From CAYPPG01 sp964412555 (lineage in GTDB: Bacteria > Hinthialibacterota > Hinthialibacteria > Hinthialibacterales > Hinthialibacteraceae): a DNA stretch of 64,000 nt. The position numbers and the translations under genes were made by a program. Position 1 is the stretch's first letter. Every line of letters begins with the position of its first letter. Below the pieces are notes generated by a model. The model searched no databases, was not told the DNA's origin, and saw nothing but the letters and a program-made list of their open reading frames with translations. Location of the stretch: the NCBI GenBank assembly GCA_964412555.1, contig CAYPPG010000006.1, positions 1 through 64,000 on the forward strand, written 5' to 3'. Shown here in pieces: positions 19,491 to 28,919 of the stretch.

Positions 19491-20650
19491 TTCAATAACC
19501 TCTTCGCTTCCAATAATCCTTCCCGCACAGAACGTTGATGGGGGCATCCATTCTCGCAATAGCCGGGGCAATCTTCGCAAGCGTCCGGACGGCATTCCAT
19601 CGGCAATTCCGAATAGAGCTGCATGGCTTCTTTTTCCATTTTGTAATATTTGAAATACATCGCGTAACGCATAACATTCGCAACCGACACCCCCTTGGGG
19701 CAATAAGGTTCACAGGTGGAACAATAACGGCAATAGGTTTTGTCGACCGCTTTGGCATAACGCCGCAAACACTCGGCGTCCGCGCGGGTCAATTTTTTGG
19801 AGACGGCTTCCCGGCTTTCCTCGACATCGCGGAAACTGCGAATTCCTGCACACACGCTAGCCACATTCTTATTCATCAAGGCCCAGCGGACAGTGGCTTG
19901 AAACTGATTCAATCCTTTTTCCTGCAACTCACGGATTTCATCCTGCATTTTCCCCGCTCCGACCTTGAAAGCCACAACGCCGATTCCTTTTTGGGCTGCT
20001 GTTTCGAATAATTTCATCTGAGTCGGAAATTCCATGAAATTGTATTTGCATTGAATGACATCGAATGTTTCTTTCTCGAGCGCTTTTTGGAAGATGTTTT
20101 CCAAGTTCCCGCCGTGCAGCGATAAGGCGTAGTATTTGACTTTTCCAGCCTTTTTCGCTTCTTCGAATGCCTCATATTGATCGTCATTGTCCAACCATTC
20201 CGGTTGTTCAACAAAGTGGGTTTTGACAATTTCGATGTGATCGGTTTGTAGACGCTTCAAACTTTCATCCAATACGGCAAGTAGGTCTTTTTTTCTCGTC
20301 GTCGGCCGGCACTTCCAACCGGTAAATAGAATGGCGTCTTCACGGCGTTTCTTCATTACTCGGCCGATGGCTTCTTCCGCCACGCCGCGCTGATAATCGG
20401 CGGCGGTGCAAATGAGGTTGATGCCTTTATCAAGTGCCTCTTCCAGCAGTTCGGAATTGCTGAAGCCGTATGTTCCAAAACTGACTTCCGACACTTTCAA
20501 TCCGGTTTTTCCCAATGTCCGGTATTTCATCCCGGAAGAGGATTTCTCTTCCTCTTTCGCAAAGGCTCCCAATGATAAACCAGTCGCCCCCATGCCGGTT
20601 CCCAGTTTTACGAAATTTCGGCGATTGATTGTTGTCTCTGATCGTGTCAT
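19460..20650 (-). CDS. Tat-exported aldo/keto reductase with C-terminal 4Fe-4S domain
   Basis: 396 residues. The Tat leader contains NRRNFVKLG at residues 9-17. An AKR TIM barrel follows (about 40-290: YRTLGKTGLKVSEVSFGTYG, CTAADYQRG, FTGWKC, VKTHF). The C-terminal region has ferredoxin-like cysteine clusters: CRYCSTCEPYCP near 308 and a second Cys-rich block CRPDACEDCPGYCENGCP near 355. Such proteins probably work as periplasmic or membrane-bound redox enzymes; the substrate is unknown. The downstream DUF6599-like gene overlaps the 3' end. Confidence 0.85.
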   Translation of the reverse strand: MTRSETTINRRNFVKLGTGMGATGLSLGAFAKEEEKSSSGMKYRTLGKTGLKVSEVSFGTYGFSNSELLEEALDKGINLICTAADYQRGVAEEAIGRVMKKRREDAILFTGWKCRPTTRKKDLLAVLDESLKRLQTDHIEIVKTHFVEQPEWLDNDDQYEAFEEAKKAGKVKYYALSLHGGNLENIFQKALEKETFDVIQCKYNFMEFPTQMKLFETAAQKGIGVVAFKVGAGKMQDEIRELQEKGLNQFQATVRWALMNKNVASVCAGIRSFRDVEESREAVSKKLTRADAECLRRYAKAVDKTYCRYCSTCEPYCPKGVSVANVMRYAMYFKYYKMEKEAMQLYSELPMECRPDACEDCPGYCENGCPHQRSVREGLLEAKRLLKCTPSVVSIA

Positions 20651-21072
20651 AACCCACCTCGTATATTATTTGTACCTTCACCGCAATTCGAATGATTGCC
20701 CGCTGTCTCTATTTTAACGCAGAAAGAGACTCGTTTTCAACCAGTTTGTACATAATTGTTGTGGGAAAGATGTAATATTTTATCTACAAAAGTGAAAAAA
20801 ATGTTTCCCCTATTCGAAAAATTCTTCGAAAATCTGAGTTTAAGGATTGAAAATACCGTCATTCCGCCATTATTCAAACTTTTTCATTCAAAAATGCTGT
20901 TTATGAAAAAATGTTATTTCATCCCCCTATACTTTTGACAGTTATTTTGGCATATTGAAAATTCGTTTTTGGGATTGATAATTAGGAATTCATATTGTAA
21001 GTACATGGATTTGGATTCAATGAAACCGTATGGCGGTTTTACTTATTTTATAATGTTGGGAGGAAATGTTTT
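20651..21072. other. AT-rich divergent intergenic region
   Basis: About 420 bases between divergent genes. No open frame with a ribosome site, no RNA fold and no repeat family member was found. A TTGACA at 20935-20940 could be a -35 box for the downstream gene, but no good -10 box is seen at the right spacing. Confidence 0.4.
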
Positions 21073-21909
21073 ATGAAAAAGATACTTTGCTTTTTGTGTG
21101 CCTTGTCGTTCGTCGTGCAGGGAACTATGGGACAATCGATCATGATTGTCACGGATGCGCCGGAATTGGAAGTGGAAGGCGCCGGCAATCTGGGAGATTA
21201 TCTCCGCAGTCTTGGTTACACGGTCGACGCCGATCCGGGCGATCCTGACCAAAATGAAGGCGGGAATAGTGCATTTCGGGATGTTTTGACGGATGAAGAA
21301 ATCGCTCTACTCGAAAGCTATGATCTCGTCATCGTTCATCGTTCCACCAGCAGCGGTTCATTTGACGAAAGTGCTGTTTTTTGGAATGAATTGCAGGTTC
21401 CTCTTCTTCACGGTAGTTCCTATATGGTTCGCAACGATCCCGCCCGATGGAATTGGGTCGAAGGACCGACTGCTCGTGAAACATCTCAATATCTGGAAGT
21501 CGCTAAACCGGATCATCCTATTTTCAATGGAGTCGAACTGGATGGAACCCGTGTCGATCTGTACACGCTTGACCAGGATATCGATTACGTAGATACCGGT
21601 GGTGAAGCCGGACTTGGGAATGGAATCCTTCTAGCCGAGACAGAATTGAATTTGGGAACCGCTATGGCGGAATGGGATGCCGACAGTTCAACTCTTGTTC
21701 CCTTCCTGCCCGACGGAATCGATATGCACTCTCATCGCCGTGTGTTTTTCGCCATGTTGCGTTATTTCGAGGATGACGGCAGCGGCGCGATCTCTTTTGA
21801 ACAATATTCGGAAAACGGACTGAAACTCTTAGCCAACTCAGTCGAATACACAATGACGGGAGAAGTGACCGGTACACCCACTGCCATTACTCAATGGTCT
21901 CTTTATTAA
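21073..21909 (+). CDS. Secreted protein, possible GATase1/ThuA-like fold
   Basis: 278 residues with a signal peptide (about 1-21, ending TMGQ). A flavodoxin-like core is suggested by SIMIVTDAP, LRSLGYTVDAD, LESYDLVIVHR and VPLLHG, as in ThuA/GATase1-like secreted proteins. No catalytic Cys-His pair is evident. AGGAAATG sits before the ATG. It is a single-gene unit closed by the terminator at 21933-21965. Function unknown. Confidence 0.65.
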   Translation: MKKILCFLCALSFVVQGTMGQSIMIVTDAPELEVEGAGNLGDYLRSLGYTVDADPGDPDQNEGGNSAFRDVLTDEEIALLESYDLVIVHRSTSSGSFDESAVFWNELQVPLLHGSSYMVRNDPARWNWVEGPTARETSQYLEVAKPDHPIFNGVELDGTRVDLYTLDQDIDYVDTGGEAGLGNGILLAETELNLGTAMAEWDADSSTLVPFLPDGIDMHSHRRVFFAMLRYFEDDGSGAISFEQYSENGLKLLANSVEYTMTGEVTGTPTAITQWSLY

Positions 21910-21932
21910 GAACGGCTTTTCTATTGAATCTC

Positions 21933-21965
21933 AAAAGCGTCTGGGGAAACTTGGGCGCTTTTTTA
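21933..21965 (+). terminator. Rho-independent terminator
   Basis: AAAAGCG pairs with CGCTTTT, extended by three further pairs including wobble, with a 10-12 base loop and a run of six T. It lies 24 bases after the secreted ThuA-like gene. Confidence 0.8.
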
Positions 21966-22117
21966 TTGAAATCCGTTTTCCCGGAAATAAACAGTACAAA
22001 TCAACGGCTGGAGTCATGTGTATAAATTCGCATGAAAAATGGTTCAACGCCTCTTCCATAACGCAATAGTCTTGTTTCATAATAGAGTGTTAATTCTCGA
22101 GTTCGGAATGATGGGAT

Positions 22118-22741
22118 ATGAAATTACTCGTCGCTGAAGATACACCTATGTTTCAAACCATTCTGAACAATTTCCTGAAAGAATGGGGATATGAATTTAC
22201 ATTGGTTTCCGATGGAATGGAAGCGTGGAAACGACTACAGGAGCCGGACGCGCCAAAATTGATCATCTTCGACTGGATGATGCCCAGGATGAACGGCGTC
22301 GAGGTGTGTATAAACGTTCGGCAAATCGAAACGGATTCTCCGCCCTATATCATTCTTATCACTTCAAAAAGCGAGAAGGAAGATATCGTGAGAGGGCTGG
22401 AAGCGGGAGCGAATGATTACATCACCAAACCGTTCGATCATCGGGAATTTCATGCCCGGATCGAAGTAGGGAGGCGCATGGTGGAGTTGCAAAGCGCCTT
22501 GATCAATCGCAATCGTGAATTGCAGGAAGCACTCGACCATGTCAAAACACTTCAAAGTATTCTACCGATTTGCATGTATTGCAAAAAAATACGGGACGAT
22601 CATGGATATTGGACAAAACTGGAATCGTATTTCAAACGATATGCGGATGCGGACTTCAGCCACTGCAACTGCTTGGAATGTTTGAAGGAACAAATTGAAT
22701 CCTATGAAAACCATTTTTTGGGGAGCGACCGGCCATTGTAA
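22118..22741 (+). CDS. Response regulator with C-terminal Cys-rich motif
   Basis: 207 residues. The receiver domain (about 1-120) has Glu7-Asp8, the phosphoacceptor Asp52 in IIFDWMMP, and Lys near 104 in ITKPFD. A coiled-coil linker (about 125-150) leads to a small C-terminal segment ICMYCKKIRDDHGYW ... HCNCLECL, a pattern seen in many stand-alone receivers and likely metal-binding. There is no DNA-binding domain, so it probably signals through protein contacts. The end overlaps the acyltransferase gene by 47 bases. Confidence 0.85.
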   Translation: MKLLVAEDTPMFQTILNNFLKEWGYEFTLVSDGMEAWKRLQEPDAPKLIIFDWMMPRMNGVEVCINVRQIETDSPPYIILITSKSEKEDIVRGLEAGANDYITKPFDHREFHARIEVGRRMVELQSALINRNRELQEALDHVKTLQSILPICMYCKKIRDDHGYWTKLESYFKRYADADFSHCNCLECLKEQIESYENHFLGSDRPL

Positions 22742-23354
22742 AGTTCTCTACGAATGCATCCAACACGCCGGTCATGAATTGATCGCCTTGTTCGACAACA
22801 ATCCAACTGTGCCTTCTCCTTTCCCCGGCATTCCGATTTATTATAAGCCAAACGGCTTCGAAAATTGGTGGCAGGAAACGGGTTCACGCATCCAAGAACT
22901 TCGTTGCGTGGTTGCCATCGGCGGTTCCCGTGGCCAAGACCGTCTTGATATCCAACGGTTTTTGGAAGATCGTGGAATTCGCCCTCTCAGCACGGTCCAT
23001 CCGGCTGCCTTTCTCGCGGCCAATGTCCGCCTTGGGAAAGGCAGCCAAATCCTTGCACAATCCGCTGTCTGTGTCGACTGCCGGTTGGGGGAAGCGTGTA
23101 TTGTGAACACCGGCGCGACCGTAGATCACGATAACGTGTTGGAAGACGGGGTACATATTGCGCCTGGCGCTCATCTCGCTGGAGAGGTGCACATTGGTGA
23201 AAACACCATGATCGGAACCGGCGCGGTTGTGCTCCCCCGCATCCGTGTCGGAAAAAATGCAATCATTGGGGCGGGCACAGTCGTAACAAAAGATGTGCCC
23301 GATCATTCCGTTGTATTTGGAAATCCGGGTAAAGTGATCCGTGAAAATCGTTGA
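22695..23354 (+). CDS. NeuD-family sugar O-acyltransferase
   Basis: About 219 residues. An N-terminal Rossmann-like segment (IFWGATGHCKVLYE) precedes a left-handed beta-helix of hexapeptide repeats (about 105-215: VRLGKGSQILAQSAV, GATVDHDNVLEDGVHIAPGA, GAVVLPRIRVGKNAIIGAG). This is the PglD/NeuD type that acetylates nucleotide sugars or sialic acids for surface glycans. The start is probably TTG at 22695, with AAGGA five bases upstream; the ATG at 22704 is 14 bases from it. The gene overlaps the response regulator. Confidence 0.85.
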   Translation: MNPMKTIFWGATGHCKVLYECIQHAGHELIALFDNNPTVPSPFPGIPIYYKPNGFENWWQETGSRIQELRCVVAIGGSRGQDRLDIQRFLEDRGIRPLSTVHPAAFLAANVRLGKGSQILAQSAVCVDCRLGEACIVNTGATVDHDNVLEDGVHIAPGAHLAGEVHIGENTMIGTGAVVLPRIRVGKNAIIGAGTVVTKDVPDHSVVFGNPGKVIRENR

Positions 23355-23413
23355 TTGGAGACTGAATTGCTAAAAAGCAATATCTTGCTCGATCTCGAAT
23401 TCGATTCATGGGT

Positions 23414-23435
23414 AAAGCAGGTGTCCCTGCCTGCT
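23414..23435. repeat. Short hairpin repeat
   Basis: AAGCAGG and CCTGCTT, 7-base arms around an 8-base loop TGTCCCTG, form a member of the dispersed hairpin family. It lies between the convergent acyltransferase and rfbF genes and may also act as a 3' transcript barrier. Confidence 0.65.
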
Positions 23436-23458
23436 TCACAATCGATGTGTAGTGAGTA

Positions 23459-24229
23459 TCATTCCCAAATCTTCCAAGGCGGATTCCCACCTCTCCATAA
23501 ATTTTCAAGCAAATATTTGTCGCGGAGAGTATCCATACATTGCCAGAATCCGTCATGCCGGTAGGCGCTCAATTGGCCGTCGGCCGCCATTCGCTCTAAC
23601 GTGTCGGATTCCAAGCCGGTTTGATCGTCATCGAGATAATTGAAAATGGAGGGAGTCAGCACGAGAAATCCTCCGTTGATCCATCCCTCTCCGATTTGCG
23701 GCTTTTCGGTAAATCGTGTTACTCGATTACCTTCAAATAGCAGACCCCCGAAACGCGCAGGAGGACGAACGGCAGTGACAGTACCACAAAGATTGTGGGA
23801 TTGATGAAATTCCAGTAATTCCTTCAAATTTACATTCCCGACGCCGTCCCCGTATGTCACCATGAACGTTTCGTCTTGCAGCCACGATTTCAACCGCCTG
23901 ACTCGTCCGCCGGTATTGGTGTTCAAGCCGGTATCCACCAAATGAATGATCCAATCTTCACAAAATCGGTCATGGACTTCGACAGTTCCTGAAGACAAAT
24001 GGAGGGTTACATTGCCTTGCACGAGATTGTATTCCAGAAAATATCGTTTGATGTCTTCTCCCTTGTATCCCAGTGCCACAAAAAACTCTCGAAATCCATA
24101 ATAGGAGTACAGTTTCATAATATGCCAAAGGATGGGTTTGCCGCCGATCTCCACCATCGGTTTAGGCTTGACTTCGGTTTCTTCGGCGAGTCGTGTTCCT
24201 CGGCCTCCCGCTAAAATGACAACTTTCAC
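23459..24229 (-). CDS. rfbF: Glucose-1-phosphate cytidylyltransferase
   Basis: 256 residues. The nucleotidyltransferase signature GGRGTRL with EVKPKPMVEIGGKPI is at the N-terminus; YKGEDIKRYF, VTYGDGVGNV and GFWQCMDTLRDK are specific to the RfbF/DdhA group. It makes CDP-glucose, the precursor of CDP-3,6-dideoxyhexoses in O-antigen-like glycans. The GTG start at 24229 has GGGGAG upstream. The later pathway genes (dehydratase, etc.) are not adjacent. Confidence 0.92.
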   Translation of the reverse strand: MKVVILAGGRGTRLAEETEVKPKPMVEIGGKPILWHIMKLYSYYGFREFFVALGYKGEDIKRYFLEYNLVQGNVTLHLSSGTVEVHDRFCEDWIIHLVDTGLNTNTGGRVRRLKSWLQDETFMVTYGDGVGNVNLKELLEFHQSHNLCGTVTAVRPPARFGGLLFEGNRVTRFTEKPQIGEGWINGGFLVLTPSIFNYLDDDQTGLESDTLERMAADGQLSAYRHDGFWQCMDTLRDKYLLENLWRGGNPPWKIWE

Positions 24230-24265
24230 GATAGTACTCCCCTATTGGTTTAGCAAACAAGTGAT

Positions 24266-24751
24266 TTATTCAATCGGCGGTTCCAATTTGATTTTGGACG
24301 GGTCTTTGACAAATGTCCATTTCGGCTTTGGAAAAATCAGCTGATCCAAGGATGCTGGCCCGCCTCCCGCGAAAAACAACGCCAGACACGCACCGATTAA
24401 AACAAAGTTGTATTCATACCCTTGATTTTGTAGAAAAAAACCATTGGGACCGTGCACGGTCCATATAGCTCCGATCATGACAAAAATCAACAAGAGGGAT
24501 ATTTCCCGCACAACGATTCCGATAATCAAGCCGATTCCCCCAAAAAATTCAATACATGAGACGAACCAAGCTGTCATTGAGGAAAAGGGGATGTTCAAAT
24601 TGGAAAACATCTCGATTGTTCCTTCGAGACCCGGACCTCCGAACATTCCGAATAACTTCTGGCCGCCATGCGCCATAAAAACCACTCCGATTGTCAGTCG
24701 CAGAAGGAAGAGTGCCAACGTTATATAACTTCGCATCCAGCTTTCCAACAT
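24266..24751 (-). CDS. DoxX-family membrane protein
   Basis: About 161 residues with four membrane helices. The start at 24751 (MLESWMRSYITL) has AAAGGA eight bases upstream. The blocks LRLTIGVVFMAHGGQKLFGMFGG and GLIIGIVVRE are typical of DoxX/DoxD-like proteins, which are linked to redox or thiol metabolism. A cytosolic tail of about 20 residues ends the protein. It lies 36 bases before rfbF on the same strand, but no functional link is apparent. Confidence 0.85.
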   Translation of the reverse strand: MLESWMRSYITLALFLLRLTIGVVFMAHGGQKLFGMFGGPGLEGTIEMFSNLNIPFSSMTAWFVSCIEFFGGIGLIIGIVVREISLLLIFVMIGAIWTVHGPNGFFLQNQGYEYNFVLIGACLALFFAGGGPASLDQLIFPKPKWTFVKDPSKIKLEPPIE

Positions 24752-25027
24752 ATAACAAATCCTTTCTTTTCTAAAGCATCCATAAACGATATGCGCGATC
24801 GGATTTTCGTGAATCACGAAACGAATCTCGTGAAAAAAAGTGGCAGATACCCCGATGCCTCCTCCTGGGCACACGATTCATTTTTTTATGAAACGGGATC
24901 GTTCCTTTGATTCTTTTATCTTTTCCGTTTCATGATAATATGGGTTATTCTAATTCATTATCGTAGGAATTTCCACACATCTCCCCAAAAGAGGCGGCAG
25001 AAAAACGCAAAAAGGAAACGAAACCGT

Positions 25028-26908
25028 ATGGAATATGATGAAAATTCGAGAGATGTTTTTCGGATCAATTTCGAGGTCCTACGAACGAACCATCCGCACG
25101 TAGCCCAAAAAATCCAAACTGTATCCTCTCATGATCACTATGAACTGATTGAGAAAAATCATCGGCTGACTATGGTTGTTCATACGGAAAATGGCCCTCT
25201 ATCATTACAGGGTGAGGAGGATCCTTTGATCGTGGCGGCCCGAAGAATCGATTCACTTTCCTATCAGCAATCGAATGTTTTCCTTTTTCTTGGTTTGGAA
25301 CTCGGGTACACCCTTGAATCTTTAGTGGCTCATCATGGCGACTCGATTGCCGCGCTGGTGATGATCGAGAAAGATATTCACATTTTCTACCATTTTCTGC
25401 ATCGGCGAGATTGGCGAAGCATCCTTTCCAATCCGTCTGTGCGCATTGTGATCCCCGAGAAAGAAGAAGAAATCATTCCCGCTGTCCAGTCTTTTCTTCC
25501 ACAAATCATGGGGTGTGGCTTCCAAATCCTGGAACATCCTGCATCATTTCAACTCCATTCGCAATTTTATCGAAATGCGCGCGAACTTCTCCATCAGTTT
25601 CTCCGGCAAGCCGAAGCCGAAGCGGACTTTCTCCTACGCTATGGGAAATTGATCCAGCGCAATGCCATCGTCAACCTACAAGTGATTATCAAAAGTGAAG
25701 GATTGATCTCGTACAAAGATTATTTCAAAAATCGGCCGGCCGTTCTCATCGCGGCCGGACCCTCTTTGATAAAGAATTTGCATTGCTTGGCAGCTCACAC
25801 TTCGAAAGGGCTGATTTTTTGCGTCGATACGGCTTACCGAATCGTTAAAGAATATGGCATTGAACCGGATTTTGTGGCTGCCACCGATCCCACAGAACTC
25901 AATCAACGTCATTTCGAAGGAATCGAACCGGATGAACGAACCGTGCTTCTGTTCGAATCCGATGTGTATCCATCGATTCCTACTGGCTGGAAAGGTCCGC
26001 TTCTCTTCATCAACTCCGCGAAAGCCGCCATCAATCGTTGGATCGAGGAAAGCGGAGGGCCGTATGGCTTGTTCGATCAAAGCCTTTCTGTCGCTCACGC
26101 CCTGTTCACCGCTGCTTCTTGGATGGGATGCAATCCGGTGATACTAGTCGGCCATGATCTGGCATACTCGACAAAAGGTGGAACGACACATGCCTCCGGA
26201 ACGGCGCTGAATCGCTCATTGTCCACCCCGGCACAACAGGACAAATGTATTAGTGTTCATCCTGCGGCTTTTCATCCACAAAAAACGCAGGAAGAGATTG
26301 TATGGATTCCCGGTGTTTTCGGGGACGTTGTCCCGACTTCCAAACCCATGCACGTCTTTTTGAGAAAACTTTCTTATTTAATCAGCAAAAGTGAACTGAC
26401 CGTTTACGATGCCACAGAAGGCGGCGCCAGGATCGAGGGTACGGAAATCACGACTCTTTCCACCATTGTACAGAATGTATTACTGAATTCATGGGCTGTT
26501 GAAAAAGATTCCGGTTTTTCTCCTAAAAGGAATACTTCTTTTTCGCAATCTTTTGTAGAATCTTTGAACAAACTCGCTTCAGAGTTGAAAACCGCCAAAT
26601 CACAGGCACTTCAAGGTCTTTCCCTTGCGGCGCAATTGAATCACAGAAGTCGTCCATCCGAAAATATAAAAAATACGCCAGAATGGCAGGCTATCGATGC
26701 ACTTTTTTGGCGGATTTACAGGAACAATCATGTTCAAATTTCTCTGGAACAAGCACTTTTCCCGGCCATGTATTCTTTTATCCAACATCCACGAAACGAA
26801 TCGGACATGTCTCGCTTGCAAAAATACGCAGATTTCTTCAGGAGTGTCGAGCAGTTATCCGATGAATTTATAGGATATCTTTCGAAATTGATCTCAAATC
26901 TCAAGTAA
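25028..26908 (+). CDS. DUF115 / MptE-like protein (Maf-type)
   Basis: About 626 residues from the ATG at 25028, preceded by AAGGAA. The central domain (about 230-450) carries RPAVLIAAGPSL, FCVDTAYRIVKEYGIEPDF, ATDPTE, and GCNPVILVGHDLAY...TTHASGTA. This is the 6-hydroxymethylpterin pyrophosphokinase MptE-like fold found in motility-associated (Maf) proteins that glycosylate flagellin or in polysaccharide loci. No flagellar genes are in the window, so a role in surface glycan transfer is inferred. The gene stands alone, with an AT-rich intergenic region downstream. Confidence 0.8.
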   Translation: MEYDENSRDVFRINFEVLRTNHPHVAQKIQTVSSHDHYELIEKNHRLTMVVHTENGPLSLQGEEDPLIVAARRIDSLSYQQSNVFLFLGLELGYTLESLVAHHGDSIAALVMIEKDIHIFYHFLHRRDWRSILSNPSVRIVIPEKEEEIIPAVQSFLPQIMGCGFQILEHPASFQLHSQFYRNARELLHQFLRQAEAEADFLLRYGKLIQRNAIVNLQVIIKSEGLISYKDYFKNRPAVLIAAGPSLIKNLHCLAAHTSKGLIFCVDTAYRIVKEYGIEPDFVAATDPTELNQRHFEGIEPDERTVLLFESDVYPSIPTGWKGPLLFINSAKAAINRWIEESGGPYGLFDQSLSVAHALFTAASWMGCNPVILVGHDLAYSTKGGTTHASGTALNRSLSTPAQQDKCISVHPAAFHPQKTQEEIVWIPGVFGDVVPTSKPMHVFLRKLSYLISKSELTVYDATEGGARIEGTEITTLSTIVQNVLLNSWAVEKDSGFSPKRNTSFSQSFVESLNKLASELKTAKSQALQGLSLAAQLNHRSRPSENIKNTPEWQAIDALFWRIYRNNHVQISLEQALFPAMYSFIQHPRNESDMSRLQKYADFFRSVEQLSDEFIGYLSKLISNLK

Positions 26909-27192
26909 AATTGGGGGAATAATAAAATGACAATTGACCGATGTAACGTTTTGTGGCAATATTTTAGTTGAATCAATAAGATAGGTTGCATGGTCAACAG
27001 AAAATGAAAAGGCCACAAAAGTCATGTTTTTTGGTTGGAACGAATTCATCGTTTACAGATCAGCGTCAGAACTTTCTATCTGAATTTATTATGATTACTT
27101 CCTGCATGTTCGTTCTTGTTCAATGATTGATTGTAACATTTTGAAGTGTGGTTATTTTACCTCATGCCTGGTAAAAAAACCACAAATTCGTC

Positions 27193-27220
27193 TTGACATC
27201 ATGGACAATTTCATTATGAT
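27193..27220 (+). promoter_or_regulatory. Sigma-70 promoter of the porin gene
   Basis: A perfect TTGACA (27193-27198) and TATGAT (27215-27220) are separated by 16 bases. It is the best sigma-70-like promoter seen in the window and fits a highly expressed outer-membrane protein. Confidence 0.65.
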
Positions 27221-27286
27221 GGGAATCAGGATTTTTGAAGAGTCTCTGAGTGACTTCCCCATTCAGCCAAAGAAAGGAGGGAATGA

Positions 27287-27358
27287 TTGAAAGAAGGCCT
27301 ATCGGAAGCAAAAAGGGACTCAATGCAAAATATTATACTATGTAATTATTTTAATTGA
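27287..27358 (+). CDS. Possible 23-residue leader peptide before the porin
   Basis: A TTG-initiated frame of 23 codons has AGGAGG six bases upstream; an overlapping ATG at 27283 is only two bases from the same site. Its first codons (MKEGLSEAK) resemble the region just before the porin start (27385-27411), so it may be a duplicated translation start rather than a true peptide. The evidence is only the ribosome site and the position between promoter and porin. Confidence 0.25.
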   Translation: MKEGLSEAKRDSMQNIILCNYFN

Positions 27359-27408
27359 AAAACAAAACCTGATCAACTAGCAAGTTGAAAGAAGGGGGAC
27401 TATCTAAG

Positions 27409-28851
27409 ATGAAAAAACTTACCGTATTAAGCCTTTCCTTTTTTATGATGTTTGGTGCTGTCGCCTATGCCGATATCGATAACATGGATATTGGGGGCGA
27501 CATTTTATTGGAATATTTCTTCGCCAAAGAATTTGATATGACAGATGATGATGGCGCCGAAGATGAAGTCGATTTCCTTCGTTCCGAATTCCATCTGTGG
27601 TTCCAGGCTGACTTGGATGACAATGTCACTGCTCGCATTAGTTTGGAAGCAGATCGTGCTTTCAACAGTGAAGCCGGTGGAGCACATCAATTTGGCCAGA
27701 GCGCTTTGAATCTTCATCATAATCCTGGTGATGGATTTGGTGACCTGGAAGTATTTTTAGAAGAAGCGTTCATTAAAGTCGCGGATATTTACGCATCCGG
27801 TTTTTCCATCTCCGCTGGTCGTCAGTTCCTGAACTATGGTGACAATCCTGCGGCCGATGATTACAACCGTTGGTGGGGACCTGGATTCATCATTGCCGAT
27901 TCTCGTCCGAACAGCCCGCTTTTATTGACCGACTTGGGAAGTTATGAAATCGATCCCTTTGATGCAGTCGTCGTTTCTTATGAAACGGAACAATCAAGAA
28001 TCGATGTGATCCATGCACGGGATGCCGAGGACTTCTACTCTCATCATGAAGGACAAGGAAGCAACGATGACGATGCTACCCTCTGGGCGATGTATGGTTC
28101 CTACTTCGGGATTGAAGGCCATCAGTTGGATGTCTATGTCACATACAACGATGAAAAATCCACACCGGGCGCCTTGAGTCCTTATACTCCTGTATTTGAC
28201 CCGAACACCGGTCAGCAAGTCGGCCTCAATCGTGGCGGATTTGAAGGGGAACGGTATATTGTTGGTGGCCGTGCTGCCGGTGATATCACCGAAGAAGTGG
28301 CTTACAAAGCAGAGGTTGCTTATCAATTTGAAGACCGACAAGACAATATCGATGAATCGGATGCTTTAGCCGTTCAAGCGGGTGTGAACTATCACCCGGA
28401 TGTGGACCGTCAACCGAATGTTGGCTTCATTTATACTTTCTTACAACAAGACGGTGATCGTGCGACCAACGGTTTTGCCGCGCCTTTCGAAGGGAAAACC
28501 TACGGCTTGATTGCGGAAGGTTTATTTAAATTGATGAATCCTTCCCAATCATACGCGTTCACCAACATGCACGTCTTTAATGTGAATGGCGGAATGCTTC
28601 TTACCGAAAGTGTCGCTTGGACAGCCGATTTTTATTATTTCTTACTGCAAGATGATGTACTGGATGAAGATGACGGTGGCTTTGAATTCGACACTCAGTT
28701 GGATTATCAATTCAACGATAATTTGACAACCTTTGTCGGCGGCGGCATTTATTTCCCCGGCGATGCAATGGAAGCGGTCAATAATTTCGCGTATGGCGGT
28801 GAAGATGATGAAGCCTATTTCGTCCGTGCCGGCGTGAAAGTCAACTTCTAA
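27409..28851 (+). CDS. Outer-membrane beta-barrel (porin-like) protein
   Basis: About 480 residues. Signal peptide 1-21 (ending AYAD). The mature part has alternating amphipathic strands rich in Asp, Glu, Tyr and aromatic pairs, and ends in VRAGVKVNF, the terminal Phe expected for insertion by the BAM machinery. Segments such as GGDILLEYFF and GRQFLNYGDNPAADDYNRWW resemble the alginate-export (AlgE-like) barrel group, but the substrate cannot be told. ATG at 27409 is chosen over the TTG at 27385 because GGGGG precedes it and the signal peptide starts MKKLTVLSL. It is flanked by a strong promoter and a terminator. Confidence 0.8.
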   Translation: MKKLTVLSLSFFMMFGAVAYADIDNMDIGGDILLEYFFAKEFDMTDDDGAEDEVDFLRSEFHLWFQADLDDNVTARISLEADRAFNSEAGGAHQFGQSALNLHHNPGDGFGDLEVFLEEAFIKVADIYASGFSISAGRQFLNYGDNPAADDYNRWWGPGFIIADSRPNSPLLLTDLGSYEIDPFDAVVVSYETEQSRIDVIHARDAEDFYSHHEGQGSNDDDATLWAMYGSYFGIEGHQLDVYVTYNDEKSTPGALSPYTPVFDPNTGQQVGLNRGGFEGERYIVGGRAAGDITEEVAYKAEVAYQFEDRQDNIDESDALAVQAGVNYHPDVDRQPNVGFIYTFLQQDGDRATNGFAAPFEGKTYGLIAEGLFKLMNPSQSYAFTNMHVFNVNGGMLLTESVAWTADFYYFLLQDDVLDEDDGGFEFDTQLDYQFNDNLTTFVGGGIYFPGDAMEAVNNFAYGGEDDEAYFVRAGVKVNF

Positions 28852-28888
28852 TCAATCAGTTATATATCGGAGTTATTCAATACTCACG

Positions 28889-28919
28889 AAAGGGCGGCTT
28901 AGATAGTCGCCCTTTTTTT
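28889..28919 (+). terminator. Rho-independent terminator after the porin
   Basis: AAAGGGCG pairs with CGCCCTTT around an 11-base loop and is followed by seven T. It sits exactly between the porin and the convergent aminotransferase, overlapping the latter's stop codon. Confidence 0.88.

Larger units (their letters stand above)
26909..27408. other. Intergenic region upstream of the porin
   Basis: About 500 bases, AT-rich, with no conserved gene. It holds the strong promoter at 27193-27220 and the possible short reading frame at 27287-27358, so the porin transcript would have a leader of nearly 180 bases. Confidence 0.5.
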
